From Bacillota bacterium (GTDB lineage Bacteria; Bacillota; Clostridia; Christensenellales; Aristaeellaceae): a DNA stretch of 64,000 bases. Below the pieces are notes generated by a model, which had not been told where the DNA came from, did no database searches, and saw only the letters and a program-made list of their open reading frames with translations. The stretch is taken from NCBI GenBank assembly GCA_023413135.1, contig JAEZQK010000029.1:6662-70661 (forward strand), given 5' to 3'. A program made the position numbers and the translations under genes. Below are positions 15,754 through 23,288 of this stretch, in pieces (within the stretch, counting starts at the first letter, position 1; each line of letters begins with the position of its first letter).

Positions 15754-17588
15754 GCAGCGTGGCCCTCCTTCTTCTTTCTCGGCTTCCTGTCAAGCACAGG
15801 GTTTCCGTCCTTGTCCCGTTTGCTGCCTTCGGAGATCCATTTCAACCAGGGCGTCAAGATATGGGCGTATGTCTTGCCCGCGGGCTCCGTTCCCTGGTCA
15901 TTTCTGTATCCATGGCACTGTACCATTTTTCCGGCCGTGTTCAGCTCGATGGTCACCATGGGTGTATCAGGCGCATCCGCCATCCTCAGGAAGCAGATGG
16001 TTAGCTTTCCGGTCATGTGTCGCTCGGCGTATCCCCTCACGCAATGGCTCAGGACGTTCCCTTCGGCAATGATCTCCTCCCCGGACGCAGCCGGGCGAAT
16101 GACGTATCCCTCAATCTCACAGGTATAATTTTTCACCCGCTTGGAGATCAGTTTTTTTGCTTCCTCCGCCTCCCTAGCCAGCCTGGCCGCTTCTTCCGGA
16201 TGAGCTTTTAGATAGGCCTCTTTCCTGGCGGCTTCGGCCTCAGCATTTCTCCGGTTGCGCTCGGCCACGGCGTTGTTGTGCGCCTCCTCCAAGCGCCTGG
16301 GCATCAGCACTTGCACCGCGCCCAGGTCATACCCAATCGCCCGGGCGGCGCTGACGTAATCTCTCCATACCGTGAATACATAGTCTTCCGTGACCCCTCC
16401 GCCGTGGCAGCGTACGCCGCTAAAGCTACGGATGTACCTGTGAAGCACCATGGGTGCCAAATGATTTTCCGCACAGGCGTCAATGAACTCAGGTAGCCTG
16501 TAATCAAGATTTTCGTACAGATCTGCAGCCTCTTGTATGGTCACGCAGAGCCTTTTCCGCTTAAACCTCCGCAGAGTTTCCAAAACGCGTATGATATTCT
16601 TTCTCCCGCCCATCAGCCGCAGGACCTCCTGCCGGGGGATCTTGAAAGCCTCTCGCTGGTTCCTGGCTTCCCAGTTGACGATCTCGCTGTTTTTTCTCCG
16701 GTTCTCAATGAGGTCCGTGACAAATACATCCATCCCGGACTTGTAAAGCATCTCCACCATACGGGGATATAAGCTGCTTGCAGCGAGCCAGCGCATCAGG
16801 TAGCGGTGGGTTATGAAAAATTCATTTTTCATTGAAGGGTATAGTTTTGAACGCCGCATTTTGAGCCAGTCCTCGTACTGGCAATACTTGAATGCACTTC
16901 TCTGGATCGCTTCCATCCCGATCACGTAGTAATCCACATACTCCGTGAACATGTAGCTGCCCTTTGTGAACGGCTCGGTGATCTTTCTCCGGCCTGGCTC
17001 CTCTGTTACGATCCAGGCTTTCCGTCCGATGTCCTCATCATAAGTCCTGGTCCACATTCTCGCCCGCCCAGGCTCGAACTTGTAGGCTTCCGTCAGCTTG
17101 AATGTGGCCCGCATATTCAACTTGTCGTCATACGGGTCATTTCGGAAATTATAGGCCTTCCGCACCCAATACCCCTGTGCGTACAGCTCGCCCCTGGCGC
17201 CGGCCCCCAGGAAAAGCACCGGAATGAATTCCTCCAGTCCCCGTTTTCCGATCTTCCCGATTGATTTCAGCGTTGCAGTTTTACCGCAGTACGGGCACTT
17301 TACAAGATCGTTGTGCTTAGAACTGATGAATGATGCGTGCCTGTCGTCCATGGTCCGCTGCACGACATCGTACCGCTGCTCCATCACAAAACAGCAGCTT
17401 GTCCACAGCAGGAGATATTTCTTTTCGCGCCTGTAAAATACGAAATGATCAAACAGCTCGTTTGCCTGCTCCAGGTCCTTGGCGGTCAGCACGGGAAAAT
17501 CGTGTCCCGGTTCGGCCGCATCGCCCTTGGCGCCCGCATGGACCGGCCCTTCTCCGGGGGCTTTGGGTGCGTAAATTTGAACTCCCAT
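15750..17588 (-). CDS. PcfJ-like protein
   Basis: A large protein of 612 residues. An N-terminal Cys pair (KCPYCGKTATLKS, about residue 97) looks like a zinc ribbon. The C-terminal domain (about 480-590) has GNVLSHCVRGYAERHMTGKLTICFLR and MVTIELN, the PcfJ-family signature first named in the enterococcal conjugative plasmid pCF10. A charged helix at about 445-485 precedes it. The biochemical role is unknown. The PcfK-like gene lies just upstream, the same pairing as on the plasmid. Confidence 0.8.
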   Translation of the reverse strand: MGVQIYAPKAPGEGPVHAGAKGDAAEPGHDFPVLTAKDLEQANELFDHFVFYRREKKYLLLWTSCCFVMEQRYDVVQRTMDDRHASFISSKHNDLVKCPYCGKTATLKSIGKIGKRGLEEFIPVLFLGAGARGELYAQGYWVRKAYNFRNDPYDDKLNMRATFKLTEAYKFEPGRARMWTRTYDEDIGRKAWIVTEEPGRRKITEPFTKGSYMFTEYVDYYVIGMEAIQRSAFKYCQYEDWLKMRRSKLYPSMKNEFFITHRYLMRWLAASSLYPRMVEMLYKSGMDVFVTDLIENRRKNSEIVNWEARNQREAFKIPRQEVLRLMGGRKNIIRVLETLRRFKRKRLCVTIQEAADLYENLDYRLPEFIDACAENHLAPMVLHRYIRSFSGVRCHGGGVTEDYVFTVWRDYVSAARAIGYDLGAVQVLMPRRLEEAHNNAVAERNRRNAEAEAARKEAYLKAHPEEAARLAREAEEAKKLISKRVKNYTCEIEGYVIRPAASGEEIIAEGNVLSHCVRGYAERHMTGKLTICFLRMADAPDTPMVTIELNTAGKMVQCHGYRNDQGTEPAGKTYAHILTPWLKWISEGSKRDKDGNPVLDRKPRKKKEGHAA

Positions 17589-17608
17589 CCTGCGCCCATC
17601 TCCCCTCT

Positions 17609-17971
17609 TTAAAAGAAGTCAGCCAGGTTCAGGATTTTGGGGTCCTGCTTCGGCTGATCAACTCCGGCATTAGGCGCCGGGCACAGGTCTATCACCATTT
17701 GAAACCTGATATCAGCGCCTGGAAAATAGAATTGTACAGCCCTACGGTATGCCTCATGGTCAGAAATGCTTTTTCCCACGCCCTTCATGATGGCCGCGCA
17801 GCAGTCCGAAAGGGTTTTGTCGGCCTGTACGATGGCCTGGGCGAATTCACCGTCCTGCTCTGCAAACTCTTTCAACGTGGCAGCCACTGCCTCTTTGACT
17901 TCCATGCCATACTTGTCGCCTTTGAAAGCCTTGAGCTCGGTCTCTATCTTTTCTATAGCCAGTTGCTTCAT
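17609..17971 (-). CDS. PcfK-like protein
   Basis: A 120-residue protein that begins MKQLAIEKIETELKAFKGD and ends with PKQDPKILNLADFF. The helical body with KGVGKSISDHEAYRRAVQFYFPGADIRFQM is the PcfK-family pattern. The ATG at 17971 has AGGAGGAG upstream. It ends 20 bp before the PcfJ-like gene, and the two are probably one functional unit. A 9-bp hairpin (17994-18002 with 18019-18027) lies in the leader. Confidence 0.75.
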   Translation of the reverse strand: MKQLAIEKIETELKAFKGDKYGMEVKEAVAATLKEFAEQDGEFAQAIVQADKTLSDCCAAIMKGVGKSISDHEAYRRAVQFYFPGADIRFQMVIDLCPAPNAGVDQPKQDPKILNLADFF

Positions 17972-18119
17972 CAAAACTCCTCCTGTTCCATTTCCGGGGA
18001 TGCGGCGCAGCGCTGCCACATCCCCGGCTGTTTACTGACCAATGGTCAAATCACATATAACGCCCCGCCGGCGCTGCTCACGGTTTTCCGGGGCGGCCTT
18101 CCCCCAAGATGGGGAAGCA

Positions 18120-18341
18120 TCATGGGATTCGTTTATTGCTATCCTTCCTGATGGATGCACCTTTCTCAGGCGGTGGAATCCTAAAATTTGGCCTTGGGAT
18201 CACTTCTTTGTTCTGCCTCTTCCGCTTTGCCTTTTTCCTGCGATCGTGCTCATTGAAAGCGTATTTTATTGCAAGGCATGCGGAACATTCAACTGTCAAT
18301 ATCCCGATGACCATGAACAACCATTTCAGAAATGAAGCCAT
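18120..18341 (-). CDS. Small membrane protein
   Basis: This protein of 73 residues has one membrane segment (residues about 4-26, FLKWLFMVIGILTVECSACLAI) followed by a very basic tail (HDRRKKAKRKRQNK). The start is supported by GGAGGAAAG six bases upstream. The arrangement suggests an inner-membrane anchor with a cytoplasmic cationic tail. No family is recognised. Confidence 0.6.
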   Translation of the reverse strand: MASFLKWLFMVIGILTVECSACLAIKYAFNEHDRRKKAKRKRQNKEVIPRPNFRIPPPEKGASIRKDSNKRIP

Positions 18342-18374
18342 ATGCTTTCCTCCACCCGTTGCTCACCGCATGTG

Positions 18375-18743
18375 TCACGCCGTCTTATCCTTGATCCCCA
18401 AAAGCTCCCGCAGCTTCTTCCCGCGGCCCTTCTTGGGCTGCGGCGCTCTGGGGATGAGCGCGTTGAACTTGATGAACTTCTTTACAGTGGCCGCAGCCAA
18501 GTCCCTAGAGATGAATATGGGTTCGCCAGCCGGGCCTCCGACCACCGATTTGCACAGATCAAACCTGGAGATCCCCGCCAACTCAATATCGTCCTCCAGG
18601 ATGGTGAGATTTTCGCCTTCCTTCAGGGCCCCGGCCGCGCCGATGATGATCTTGATTTCCTTCCGCTGCGCCTTGGTAGCGCTTGGCAGCCGATCAGCCA
18701 GCGCCATCACCTGCTCATTTGTCAGATCGTAAAACTTGGCCAT
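18375..18743 (-). CDS. Phage protein of unknown function
   Basis: A protein of 122 residues with a soluble helical N-terminus (MAKFYDLTNEQVMALADRLPSA), a KIIIGAAGALKEGENLTILEDDIELAG middle and a basic C-terminal tail ending KKLRELLGIKDKTA. The start has AAGGAGGAAGG upstream. The leader carries a strong hairpin described separately. No known domain is seen. Confidence 0.6.
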   Translation of the reverse strand: MAKFYDLTNEQVMALADRLPSATKAQRKEIKIIIGAAGALKEGENLTILEDDIELAGISRFDLCKSVVGGPAGEPIFISRDLAAATVKKFIKFNALIPRAPQPKKGRGKKLRELLGIKDKTA

Positions 18744-18750
18744 GAACCTT

Positions 18751-18816
18751 CCTCCTTCGTGTTTTACCTCCTACAACAGGCACCACGCCGGCGGCGAGGA
18801 GGTGGCGCCGCCGGCG
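18751..18816 (-). promoter_or_regulatory. Leader hairpin with an anti-Shine-Dalgarno loop
   Basis: Read on the minus strand, a perfect 11-bp all-G/C stem (18806-18816 with 18786-18796) presents the loop CCACCTCCT. Downstream are AGGAGGT (18766-18772) and the ribosome site AAGGAGG (18751-18757) of the gene starting at 18743. The loop can pair with seven bases of the first. The geometry suggests a pseudoknot that could mask ribosome binding. This is a prediction from base pairing only. Confidence 0.45.
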
Positions 18817-18856
18817 GATGATTAAACATACCGCGGCTGATCATCCCGCCCGGTGA

Positions 18857-18982
18857 TCACGATGCCTTTTCCTCCTTGCCGTCATCGGCTTCCCCGGCAG
18901 CATCCTCATTTTCGCAGTCACAGCGCTCCCCGGGGTCCAGGTGTGCCCCGCACTGAGGGCATAGATTGAAAAATGGTTTCAT
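18857..18982 (-). CDS. 41-residue zinc-ribbon micro-protein
   Basis: The ATG at 18982 follows AGGAGG at a normal distance and encodes MKPFFNLCPQCGAHLDPGER, then CDC and an acidic tail. The C-P-Q-C and C-D-C pairs look like a small zinc ribbon, and near-identical micro-proteins are common in clostridial phages. It is very short, so support rests on the ribosome site and Cys pattern. The stretch 18983-19150 upstream contains only weak short frames without ribosome sites. Confidence 0.6.
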   Translation of the reverse strand: MKPFFNLCPQCGAHLDPGERCDCENEDAAGEADDGKEEKAS

Positions 18983-19150
18983 GGCTGCCTCCTGAATACT
19001 GATGGTCTGTCCTTACCCCCGCCTGATCAGCTTGGTCATTTGTCCAGTACGCTTCATGTGGGCGAAGTCCTGGGCGCTTATTGGCTGCGGTGCCGGATGA
19101 GACAGATCCCACATTTCGGGCTGAGCATCAGTCCGGGCGCATTGACGTGC

Positions 19151-19240
19151 TCAATCGATGCGGGAGTGATAGTACTCTGAGACTCCGATGCCCAGGCCCA
19201 CGCAGATCAAGGCCAGGATCACGGCGGTGATGGGGGTCAT
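19151..19240 (-). CDS. 29-residue single-pass membrane micro-protein
   Basis: The ATG at 19240 overlaps the stop of the upstream gene as ATGA and has GAGGAGG nearby. The product is MTPITAVILALICVGLGIGV followed by SEYYHSRID, one hydrophobic helix with a short polar end. Translational coupling and the clear ribosome site make it likely to be real. The function is unknown. Confidence 0.55.
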   Translation of the reverse strand: MTPITAVILALICVGLGIGVSEYYHSRID

Positions 19241-19608
19241 ACACGGGCCTCCTCTGCTGGCATTTGCATGTCTGACGGATTAAGCAGACAAAAGCCTTTA
19301 AGGTTACATGTGCAGTTTGTTACTTTGCATCCCTCGACAACAAAGCGTGCACAGTTGCGCCGAACTAAGAAGCAGGCGTTTCTTACAGGCTCCCTGAATC
19401 CCATGGTTGACTTCATCTGTTCTGTTGTGCTATCATTGTTCTGGGTAATTTGGTTTGCATCGTTCCCGGTTCCAGCGGGGGCGGTGCTTTTTTGTTTGGC
19501 CAGGAGTATGATCACGCAGGATCCGGCATCGGTTTCCCACCAAGCACATTTTTCACCCCGGCAGGTTACGCCGTCATGGACATGGAGCGGGCAGGTCTTG
19601 TTATGCAT
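19237..19608 (-). CDS. Cys-rich phage protein
   Basis: The 123 residues begin with TCPLHVHDGVTCRGEKCAWW, a Cys/His/Trp cluster typical of small clostridial phage proteins of unknown role, and end with a second cluster CKVTNCTCNLKGFC. The middle is polar (Asn/Gln/Thr). Two separate metal sites are likely. The gene is linked by overlap to the membrane micro-protein downstream and by 8 bp to the gene upstream. Confidence 0.6.
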   Translation of the reverse strand: MHNKTCPLHVHDGVTCRGEKCAWWETDAGSCVIILLAKQKSTAPAGTGNDANQITQNNDSTTEQMKSTMGFREPVRNACFLVRRNCARFVVEGCKVTNCTCNLKGFCLLNPSDMQMPAEEARV

Positions 19609-20104
19609 TGGCCTCCACGCCCTTCCTTTCCAGCTTTTTACCTGTCAGGCTGTATCCGTACCGGTTCATGGCAACCCGAAGGCAGCGTACGTTCTTGTAT
19701 CCGTATTTTTCAGCAACCTCCGCCTTGTCCGATCCGGCCAGGATGTCCATTGCAGCGCTTTCCACCTTCACCTGGGCGGTCGCTTTTCTGTTTGCATTGG
19801 CTGCCTCCAGGCGCTCCTCTTTGGTCAGCAGGACGGGCTGGGTGACGGGTATCAGATCAGGGATATCGCAGGCCTCCGTGTCCGCATCCTCGGCATAGGT
19901 GGCGGTGGGCTCCGCATCGTGGCTTGGATTCACCTGTATTCGCGGCACAATGTTATGCGCCTCAGGCAGATCATAGTGTTCGTACTGCCTGGACTTTTTT
20001 TCTTTGTGTACGGTAGCGGAAACAATAATCACCCAGAATACGATGATGGCGCTCAGGGTTATTCCGATCTGCGCCAGTTCCGGCAACCTTTCAAACCAAT
20101 TCAT
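19601..20104 (-). CDS. Membrane-anchored protein with C-terminal helix-turn-helix-like region
   Basis: This protein of 167 residues begins MNWFERLPELAQIGITLSAI and has one membrane segment at about 11-33. An acidic linker (about 50-95) leads to a helical end: AAMDILAGSDKAEVAEKYGYKNV followed by RCLRVAMNRYGYSLTG, which has the spacing of a helix-turn-helix. A DNA-binding domain tethered to the membrane would be unusual in a phage early operon. The ATG at 20104 has GAGAAGAG upstream and replaces a longer frame to 20191. Confidence 0.55.
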   Translation of the reverse strand: MNWFERLPELAQIGITLSAIIVFWVIIVSATVHKEKKSRQYEHYDLPEAHNIVPRIQVNPSHDAEPTATYAEDADTEACDIPDLIPVTQPVLLTKEERLEAANANRKATAQVKVESAAMDILAGSDKAEVAEKYGYKNVRCLRVAMNRYGYSLTGKKLERKGVEANA

Positions 20105-20141
20105 ACTCTTCTCTCTTTCTCCCGGCTTCAGGCCGGGGTCA

Positions 20142-20348
20142 TCATAGGCAAGGGAATCCATACAATTCGTTGGGCGTGCATTCAAGGGCACGGGCTAAAG
20201 TAGCTACATGTTCATCTGTGATCCGCTTCCTACCATGGAGCATACTGGATAAGGTGTTAGCCTTAAGCCCGGCCCGATGCGCCACATAACCCTTTTTCAG
20301 CCCTTTCTCCCGGATGATGCGTTCCACATTCTCCGAAACTACAGACAT
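20142..20348 (-). CDS. XRE-family helix-turn-helix protein
   Basis: A 68-residue Cro/CI-type protein: MSVVSENVERIIREKGLKKG is helix 1, YVAHRAGLKANTLSSMLHGRKRI is the helix-turn-helix, and LARALECTPNELYGF the final helix. It is a single domain and would bind DNA as a dimer. The ATG at 20348 has AAGGAGGAAG upstream. It lies in the early operon, away from the main immunity region, so it is probably an extra early regulator. Confidence 0.8.
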   Translation of the reverse strand: MSVVSENVERIIREKGLKKGYVAHRAGLKANTLSSMLHGRKRITDEHVATLARALECTPNELYGFPCL

Positions 20349-20490
20349 GGGCTTCCTCCTTCCCTTCAGCGTCCGGGTAAAACCGGCAAAAACCTTTCCT
20401 CGATCTATCGCATGGGCCGTCATCCTCGGTGCATTGGCACTGCGTATCGCGGCCCCAGTCGATGCGCAGGCGGTGGGGGCAGGTGGTCAC
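20263..20490 (-). CDS. Cys-rich small phage protein (tentative)
   Basis: The GTG at 20490 overlaps the stop of the upstream gene as GTGA. The first 45 codons read TTCPHRLRIDWGRDTQCQC, then a Cys/Arg-rich run with CDRSRKGFCRFY, a pattern like other metal-binding phage micro-proteins. The last 28 codons overlap the XRE gene in another frame and look less natural. I hold it as probable because of the start overlap and Cys spacing. A shorter true product cannot be excluded. Confidence 0.45.
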   Translation of the reverse strand: MTTCPHRLRIDWGRDTQCQCTEDDGPCDRSRKGFCRFYPDAEGKEEAHVCSFGECGTHHPGERAEKGLCGASGRA

Positions 20491-21095
20491 TCCACCCACA
20501 TCCTTTGGGGGAGCGTGGCAACAAGGCGATCAAAGTCTTCCTCGCCCTTTCCGGTCAGGTCTTGATACAGATGATCGATGGCGGCGTTTTTACGCTCCAG
20601 CAGGGCTCCCTTGGCGTCCAGTTCCTCTACGATAGATGTCAGGCAGTCGTGGGCGGCTTTGATGTCGAAATAGATCAGCAGAGTCACTATGACTTTTCGA
20701 AAGCACCGGATCAGTTCGGCCTTGGACAATCGTTCCAGGTGTCTCTCCGCCTCCATTACGGCGAAGTCCTCGTCATCTGGATTGATTATTCTGAAGTAGT
20801 CCTGTTCCGCTGCGTCATAGCCCAGAACCTGATGCGTTTCCCCGAGCAGCGCAACGGTCATGTCATTCCAGTTTTCGGACAGGTCCAGCGATTGCAGGGC
20901 TTCAACCAGATCATACGCCCCGCCGGAAAGCTCATCGAAAAGCTCTTTGTATTCCTGGTAATAGCCACTTTCCTCACGGTCATACCCCAGGCTGTCTCCG
21001 TTATCACTGATTTCCCATAGTCCTTCCATGATGTCGGACAAGCTAAGGTGTTGGAGCTGGGACTTTTTCCAGATCGGCTTTTGTGCGGGCTTCAA
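20487..21095 (-). CDS. Conserved acidic phage protein of unknown function
   Basis: A soluble 202-residue protein, largely helical and acidic, beginning MKPAQKPIWKKSQLQHLSLS with DIMEGLWEISDNGDSLGYD and EYKELFDELSGGAYDL after it. The C-terminal 60 residues are a helical KGALLERKNAAIDHLYQDL region. Similar proteins recur in early operons of clostridial prophages, but I know of no function. The start follows the preceding gene without a gap. Confidence 0.6.
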   Translation of the reverse strand: MKPAQKPIWKKSQLQHLSLSDIMEGLWEISDNGDSLGYDREESGYYQEYKELFDELSGGAYDLVEALQSLDLSENWNDMTVALLGETHQVLGYDAAEQDYFRIINPDDEDFAVMEAERHLERLSKAELIRCFRKVIVTLLIYFDIKAAHDCLTSIVEELDAKGALLERKNAAIDHLYQDLTGKGEEDFDRLVATLPQRMWVE

Positions 21096-21344
21096 CTATT
21101 TCACCTCCTGGGCATGCTTTGTCGCCTCACGTTCCCAGTGCAACCGGCAAATGCCTCCGGAACAGCAGCATTGCCCTTCGTACCACTGGCGGCGCTCCCA
21201 GGCACCATAGTAGCGCCTGACCACGGGTTTGCCGCCAGGCGGATTGCAGTGGATGGCGTACCGGCCGCCGGGGGCTTCCGTGACGTACCCGTTGTGCTGG
21301 GATAAATGGCTGAAATAGGGGCAGTTTGCGTGTTTGCTTGCCAT
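21096..21344 (-). CDS. Cys-rich phage protein
   Basis: A product of 82 residues beginning MASKHANCPYFSHLSQHNGY. It has the C-terminal cluster GQCCCSGGICRLHWERE, a pattern (CCxGxxCxLHWEREAT) recognisable from other phage early proteins and likely metal-binding. The ATG at 21344 overlaps the stop of the 50-residue gene upstream (TGATG), so it is translationally coupled, and the open frame to 21440 is not needed. Confidence 0.65.
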   Translation of the reverse strand: MASKHANCPYFSHLSQHNGYVTEAPGGRYAIHCNPPGGKPVVRRYYGAWERRQWYEGQCCCSGGICRLHWEREATKHAQEVK

Positions 21345-21496
21345 CAGGCCACCCGCTCCCCAGTTCTCAGATAAAGCTCGTCCTCTATCCTTTTCAATGC
21401 AGACTTTCCAGCAGGCATCCATCCATGGCGAATTTCCCAAACGGCAATCCTTAGGTCTTGCTCAGACCATTGATCAATGCGCTTAAAGTCTCTCAT
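21344..21496 (-). CDS. 50-residue phage protein
   Basis: The ATG at 21496 has GGAGG eight bases upstream and encodes MRDFKRIDQWSEQDLRIAVW, then EIRHGWMPAGKSALKRIEDE and a short end. The fold is predicted helical and soluble. The stop overlaps the next start. It is short but well supported by its ribosome site and tight packing. Confidence 0.6.
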   Translation of the reverse strand: MRDFKRIDQWSEQDLRIAVWEIRHGWMPAGKSALKRIEDELYLRTGERVA

Positions 21497-21500
21497 GGTG

Positions 21501-21620
21501 TTACCTCCACATCCACCGGCCCCTAGCCGGCCTGGTCCTGTCCAACTCCGCCAGGGCTATCGCGTTCAACCGTCTCTCGCGGCGGCGGGCGAGCCATTTA
21601 AGAAGGCTTATCTTCTTCAT
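21501..21620 (-). CDS. 39-residue basic micro-protein (tentative)
   Basis: The frame from an ATG at 21620 encodes MKKISLLKWLARRRERRLNA and an Arg-rich end. It overlaps neither neighbour except by lying just after the excisionase-like stop region (which ends at 21629). A GGAAGG-like sequence lies about 12 bases upstream, which is far. The basic composition could be chance in a GC-rich stretch. Confidence 0.35.
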   Translation of the reverse strand: MKKISLLKWLARRRERRLNAIALAELDRTRPARGRWMWR

Positions 21621-21628
21621 GCGCCCGT

Positions 21629-21907
21629 CTACCTTCCATTTCCGCCGGCCAAGGCCTTGGCACGAAAGGCCTTGGCCTTGTCCGCATAGGTGGAGAGCTG
21701 GACGGGCTTTTTGTATTCCCGCTTTTCCATCCACCTTATGAATTCCTCGGTGTCGATCAGGTACAGGAGCCCGGCGGCCCCGCGGCGGTGGACGGGCGCT
21801 CCCTGCCGCACGCAGCGGGTGATGGTGGCGCGGCTCACTTGCATGATGGGTGCCGCCTCTTTAGGGGTCAGCAGCTGGCGTCCGGTCTGTTCTGTGGTCT
21901 GTTGCAT
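21629..21907 (-). CDS. Excisionase-like helix-turn-helix protein
   Basis: A protein of 92 residues with a MerR/Xis-like winged helix: LLTPKEAAPIMQVSRATITR is the first two helices, CVRQGAPVHRRGAAGLLYLI the wing, then FIRWMEKREYKKP. Such proteins bend DNA at attachment sites or start the early operon. It is the first gene of the leftward early block after the rightward DUF6173 gene diverges, with AAAGGAGG at the start. Confidence 0.7.
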   Translation of the reverse strand: MQQTTEQTGRQLLTPKEAAPIMQVSRATITRCVRQGAPVHRRGAAGLLYLIDTEEFIRWMEKREYKKPVQLSTYADKAKAFRAKALAGGNGR

Positions 21908-21981
21908 ATGCGGGCCTCCTTTTGAGTGCTTGTCCTTCCATCCATTTCCTGGTATTATATCGCCAGGAAGGAGGTGTGAAT

Positions 21982-22389
21982 GTGCCCGATAAAAATTGGT
22001 TTACTCCTGAGATGGCTGAACAGTTAAGAGCTACAGACATGGGATTTCAACGCATTGTGCGAGAGGTAAACCTTCCGGTATTGCGCCCTGAAAACACGGC
22101 TGAGGCAATCTGTGACAGATTCCATGAACTTTTTACTGCCTTTGAGAAATCTCTAAATCCGGATGAAGATATCGCAATCGCCTTGGCTTCATTCGGTGTT
22201 GCTCGGCAAATTGTCGTAACTGCAATTACTTCAATGGGCCCAGCCTTGATCGTCATTAAAGGTTTTGAGGATGGCGCTAAGGTTGTTCTTGTTCAGCATC
22301 TTTCACAGATGAGCTTTCTTCTCGTGCCAGTAAAGAGGAAAGATCCCGATGAACCACGACGGAAGATTGGCTTTGGCGAGCCGCTATAG
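21982..22389 (+). CDS. DUF6173 family protein
   Basis: This 135-residue protein starts at a GTG with AAGGAGGTG upstream. The C-terminal half shows the family pattern: LASFGVARQIVVTAITSMGP, then LVQHLSQMSFLLVPVKRKDP and DEPRRKIGF. DUF6173 proteins are frequent single genes in Firmicute prophages and plasmids and no function is established. Rightward orientation against the early block suggests expression in the lysogen. A strong terminator follows. Confidence 0.75.
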   Translation: MPDKNWFTPEMAEQLRATDMGFQRIVREVNLPVLRPENTAEAICDRFHELFTAFEKSLNPDEDIAIALASFGVARQIVVTAITSMGPALIVIKGFEDGAKVVLVQHLSQMSFLLVPVKRKDPDEPRRKIGFGEPL

Positions 22390-22451
22390 TCTTCTGTACA
22401 TCGACCTCAGGAAGCGCATATGGCGCAAATGATGCTCTTCCAACTACCATT

Positions 22452-22485
22452 CCGCCAGACTTGCACTCTGGCGGTTGGTTTTTTT
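22452..22485 (+). terminator. Intrinsic terminator after the DUF6173 gene
   Basis: An 8-bp stem CCGCCAGA/TCTGGCGG (22452-22459 with 22467-22474) with a 7-nt loop is followed by TTGG and seven T. It lies 62 bp after the DUF6173 stop and before the next short gene. The rest of 22390-22596 has no gene. Confidence 0.8.
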
Positions 22486-22596
22486 GCATATCCAGCGCCT
22501 CCTTTCGTGGATCTCTTGAGTGCGTCAGGTCCTTCTTTCTACCCGCTTGTCCCTTCTTCCCGGATGTGGTATTATTTGGGAGGAAGGGAGGTGATT

Positions 22597-22752
22597 ATGT
22601 TGAAACTAAACAACGAGGCTGCTGTCAAATTCACAATCCAGATCGTCGAAAAGATGATCGAAAGCACTCCTAGCTGGATTAACGCAGACACAGTCATTGA
22701 CAGTATGGAAAAAATCTACACCTATTTCACGTCCGACAACAAACCTGCCTGA
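22597..22752 (+). CDS. 51-residue phage protein
   Basis: The ATG at 22597 follows GGAAGGGAGGTG. The product begins MLKLNNEAAVKFTIQIVEKM and is a soluble helical peptide (IESTPSWINADTVIDSMEKI). It runs toward the leftward gene ending at 22722, overlapping by 31 bp tail to tail. It may be a small lysogeny-expressed protein. No family is recognised. Confidence 0.55.
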   Translation: MLKLNNEAAVKFTIQIVEKMIESTPSWINADTVIDSMEKIYTYFTSDNKPA

Positions 22753-22880
22753 TAATCAACAACGACCTTGGCGACGCCCCCAAGAGCTGCAACCTCTTCG
22801 GCGCTCGCCATTTCTTTTTTGGTGACTTTAATCACCCACTGGGCCATTGCCTCAATCATGTCTGCTGTATAGCCCTCCAT
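22722..22880 (-). CDS. Small phage protein
   Basis: A helical product of 52 residues, MEGYTADMIEAMAQWVIKVT and KKEMASAEEVAALGGVAKVV. The ATG at 22880 has AAAGGAGGAAAG upstream, which favours it over the frame open to 22916. It directly follows the Cro-like gene and is probably in the same transcript. The function is unknown. Confidence 0.55.
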   Translation of the reverse strand: MEGYTADMIEAMAQWVIKVTKKEMASAEEVAALGGVAKVVVDYQAGLLSDVK

Positions 22881-22915
22881 GCTTGCTTTCCTCCTTTCGT
22901 AGATCTTTGATCGCA

Positions 22916-23131
22916 TCAGGCAATCAGCAGTTTCCGTAGTTCCTCCGGAATGAATGTGTATAGCGATACCTTCAGCGCCAGGCAGATCTTCAAATATTCA
23001 TCTAACTGCAGCCTACGGTTTCCGGTCAGAATCGCGTTTAGCGCAACCTGACCGATTTTGCTTTCCTTACTCAGCCATACTTGCGAAATATGATTCTGTT
23101 CCAGGTATTCTCTTATTTCTTTCCATAACAT
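22916..23131 (-). CDS. Cro-like XRE repressor
   Basis: A 71-residue single-domain protein: MLWKEIREYLEQNHISQVWL, then the helix-turn-helix SKESKIGQVALNAILTGNRRL and a closing helix LDEYLKICLALKVSLYTF. It is the first leftward gene from the switch region, the place of lambda Cro, and would block the CI-like promoter during lytic growth. AGAGGTGATAA lies upstream of the ATG. Confidence 0.8.
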   Translation of the reverse strand: MLWKEIREYLEQNHISQVWLSKESKIGQVALNAILTGNRRLQLDEYLKICLALKVSLYTFIPEELRKLLIA

Positions 23132-23150
23132 TGCTTATCACCTCTTTTTC

Positions 23151-23242
23151 AATACGGAAATCATGTAGTGTGTGCTCAGTATAATACGGAAAATCCGTAT
23201 TGTCAATACATATCTTAAAAATTATCCAATATTTCCGTATTG
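23151..23242 (-). promoter_or_regulatory. Immunity switch: leftward promoter with operator in its spacer
   Basis: On the minus strand TTGACA (23206-23201), 17 bases, TATACT (23183-23178) form a near-perfect promoter for the Cro-like gene. The spacer contains the palindrome AATACGGA-AAA-TCCGTATT (23183-23201). Half-site copies AATACGGAAA (23151-23160) and TTCCGTATT (23233-23241) flank it. A repressor bound at the centre would block polymerase directly. The three sites probably bind the CI- and Cro-like proteins. Confidence 0.85.
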
Positions 23243-23288
23243 TTTATATATACGCTCAATGCAATATGCATTTTCGATACAGAATATC

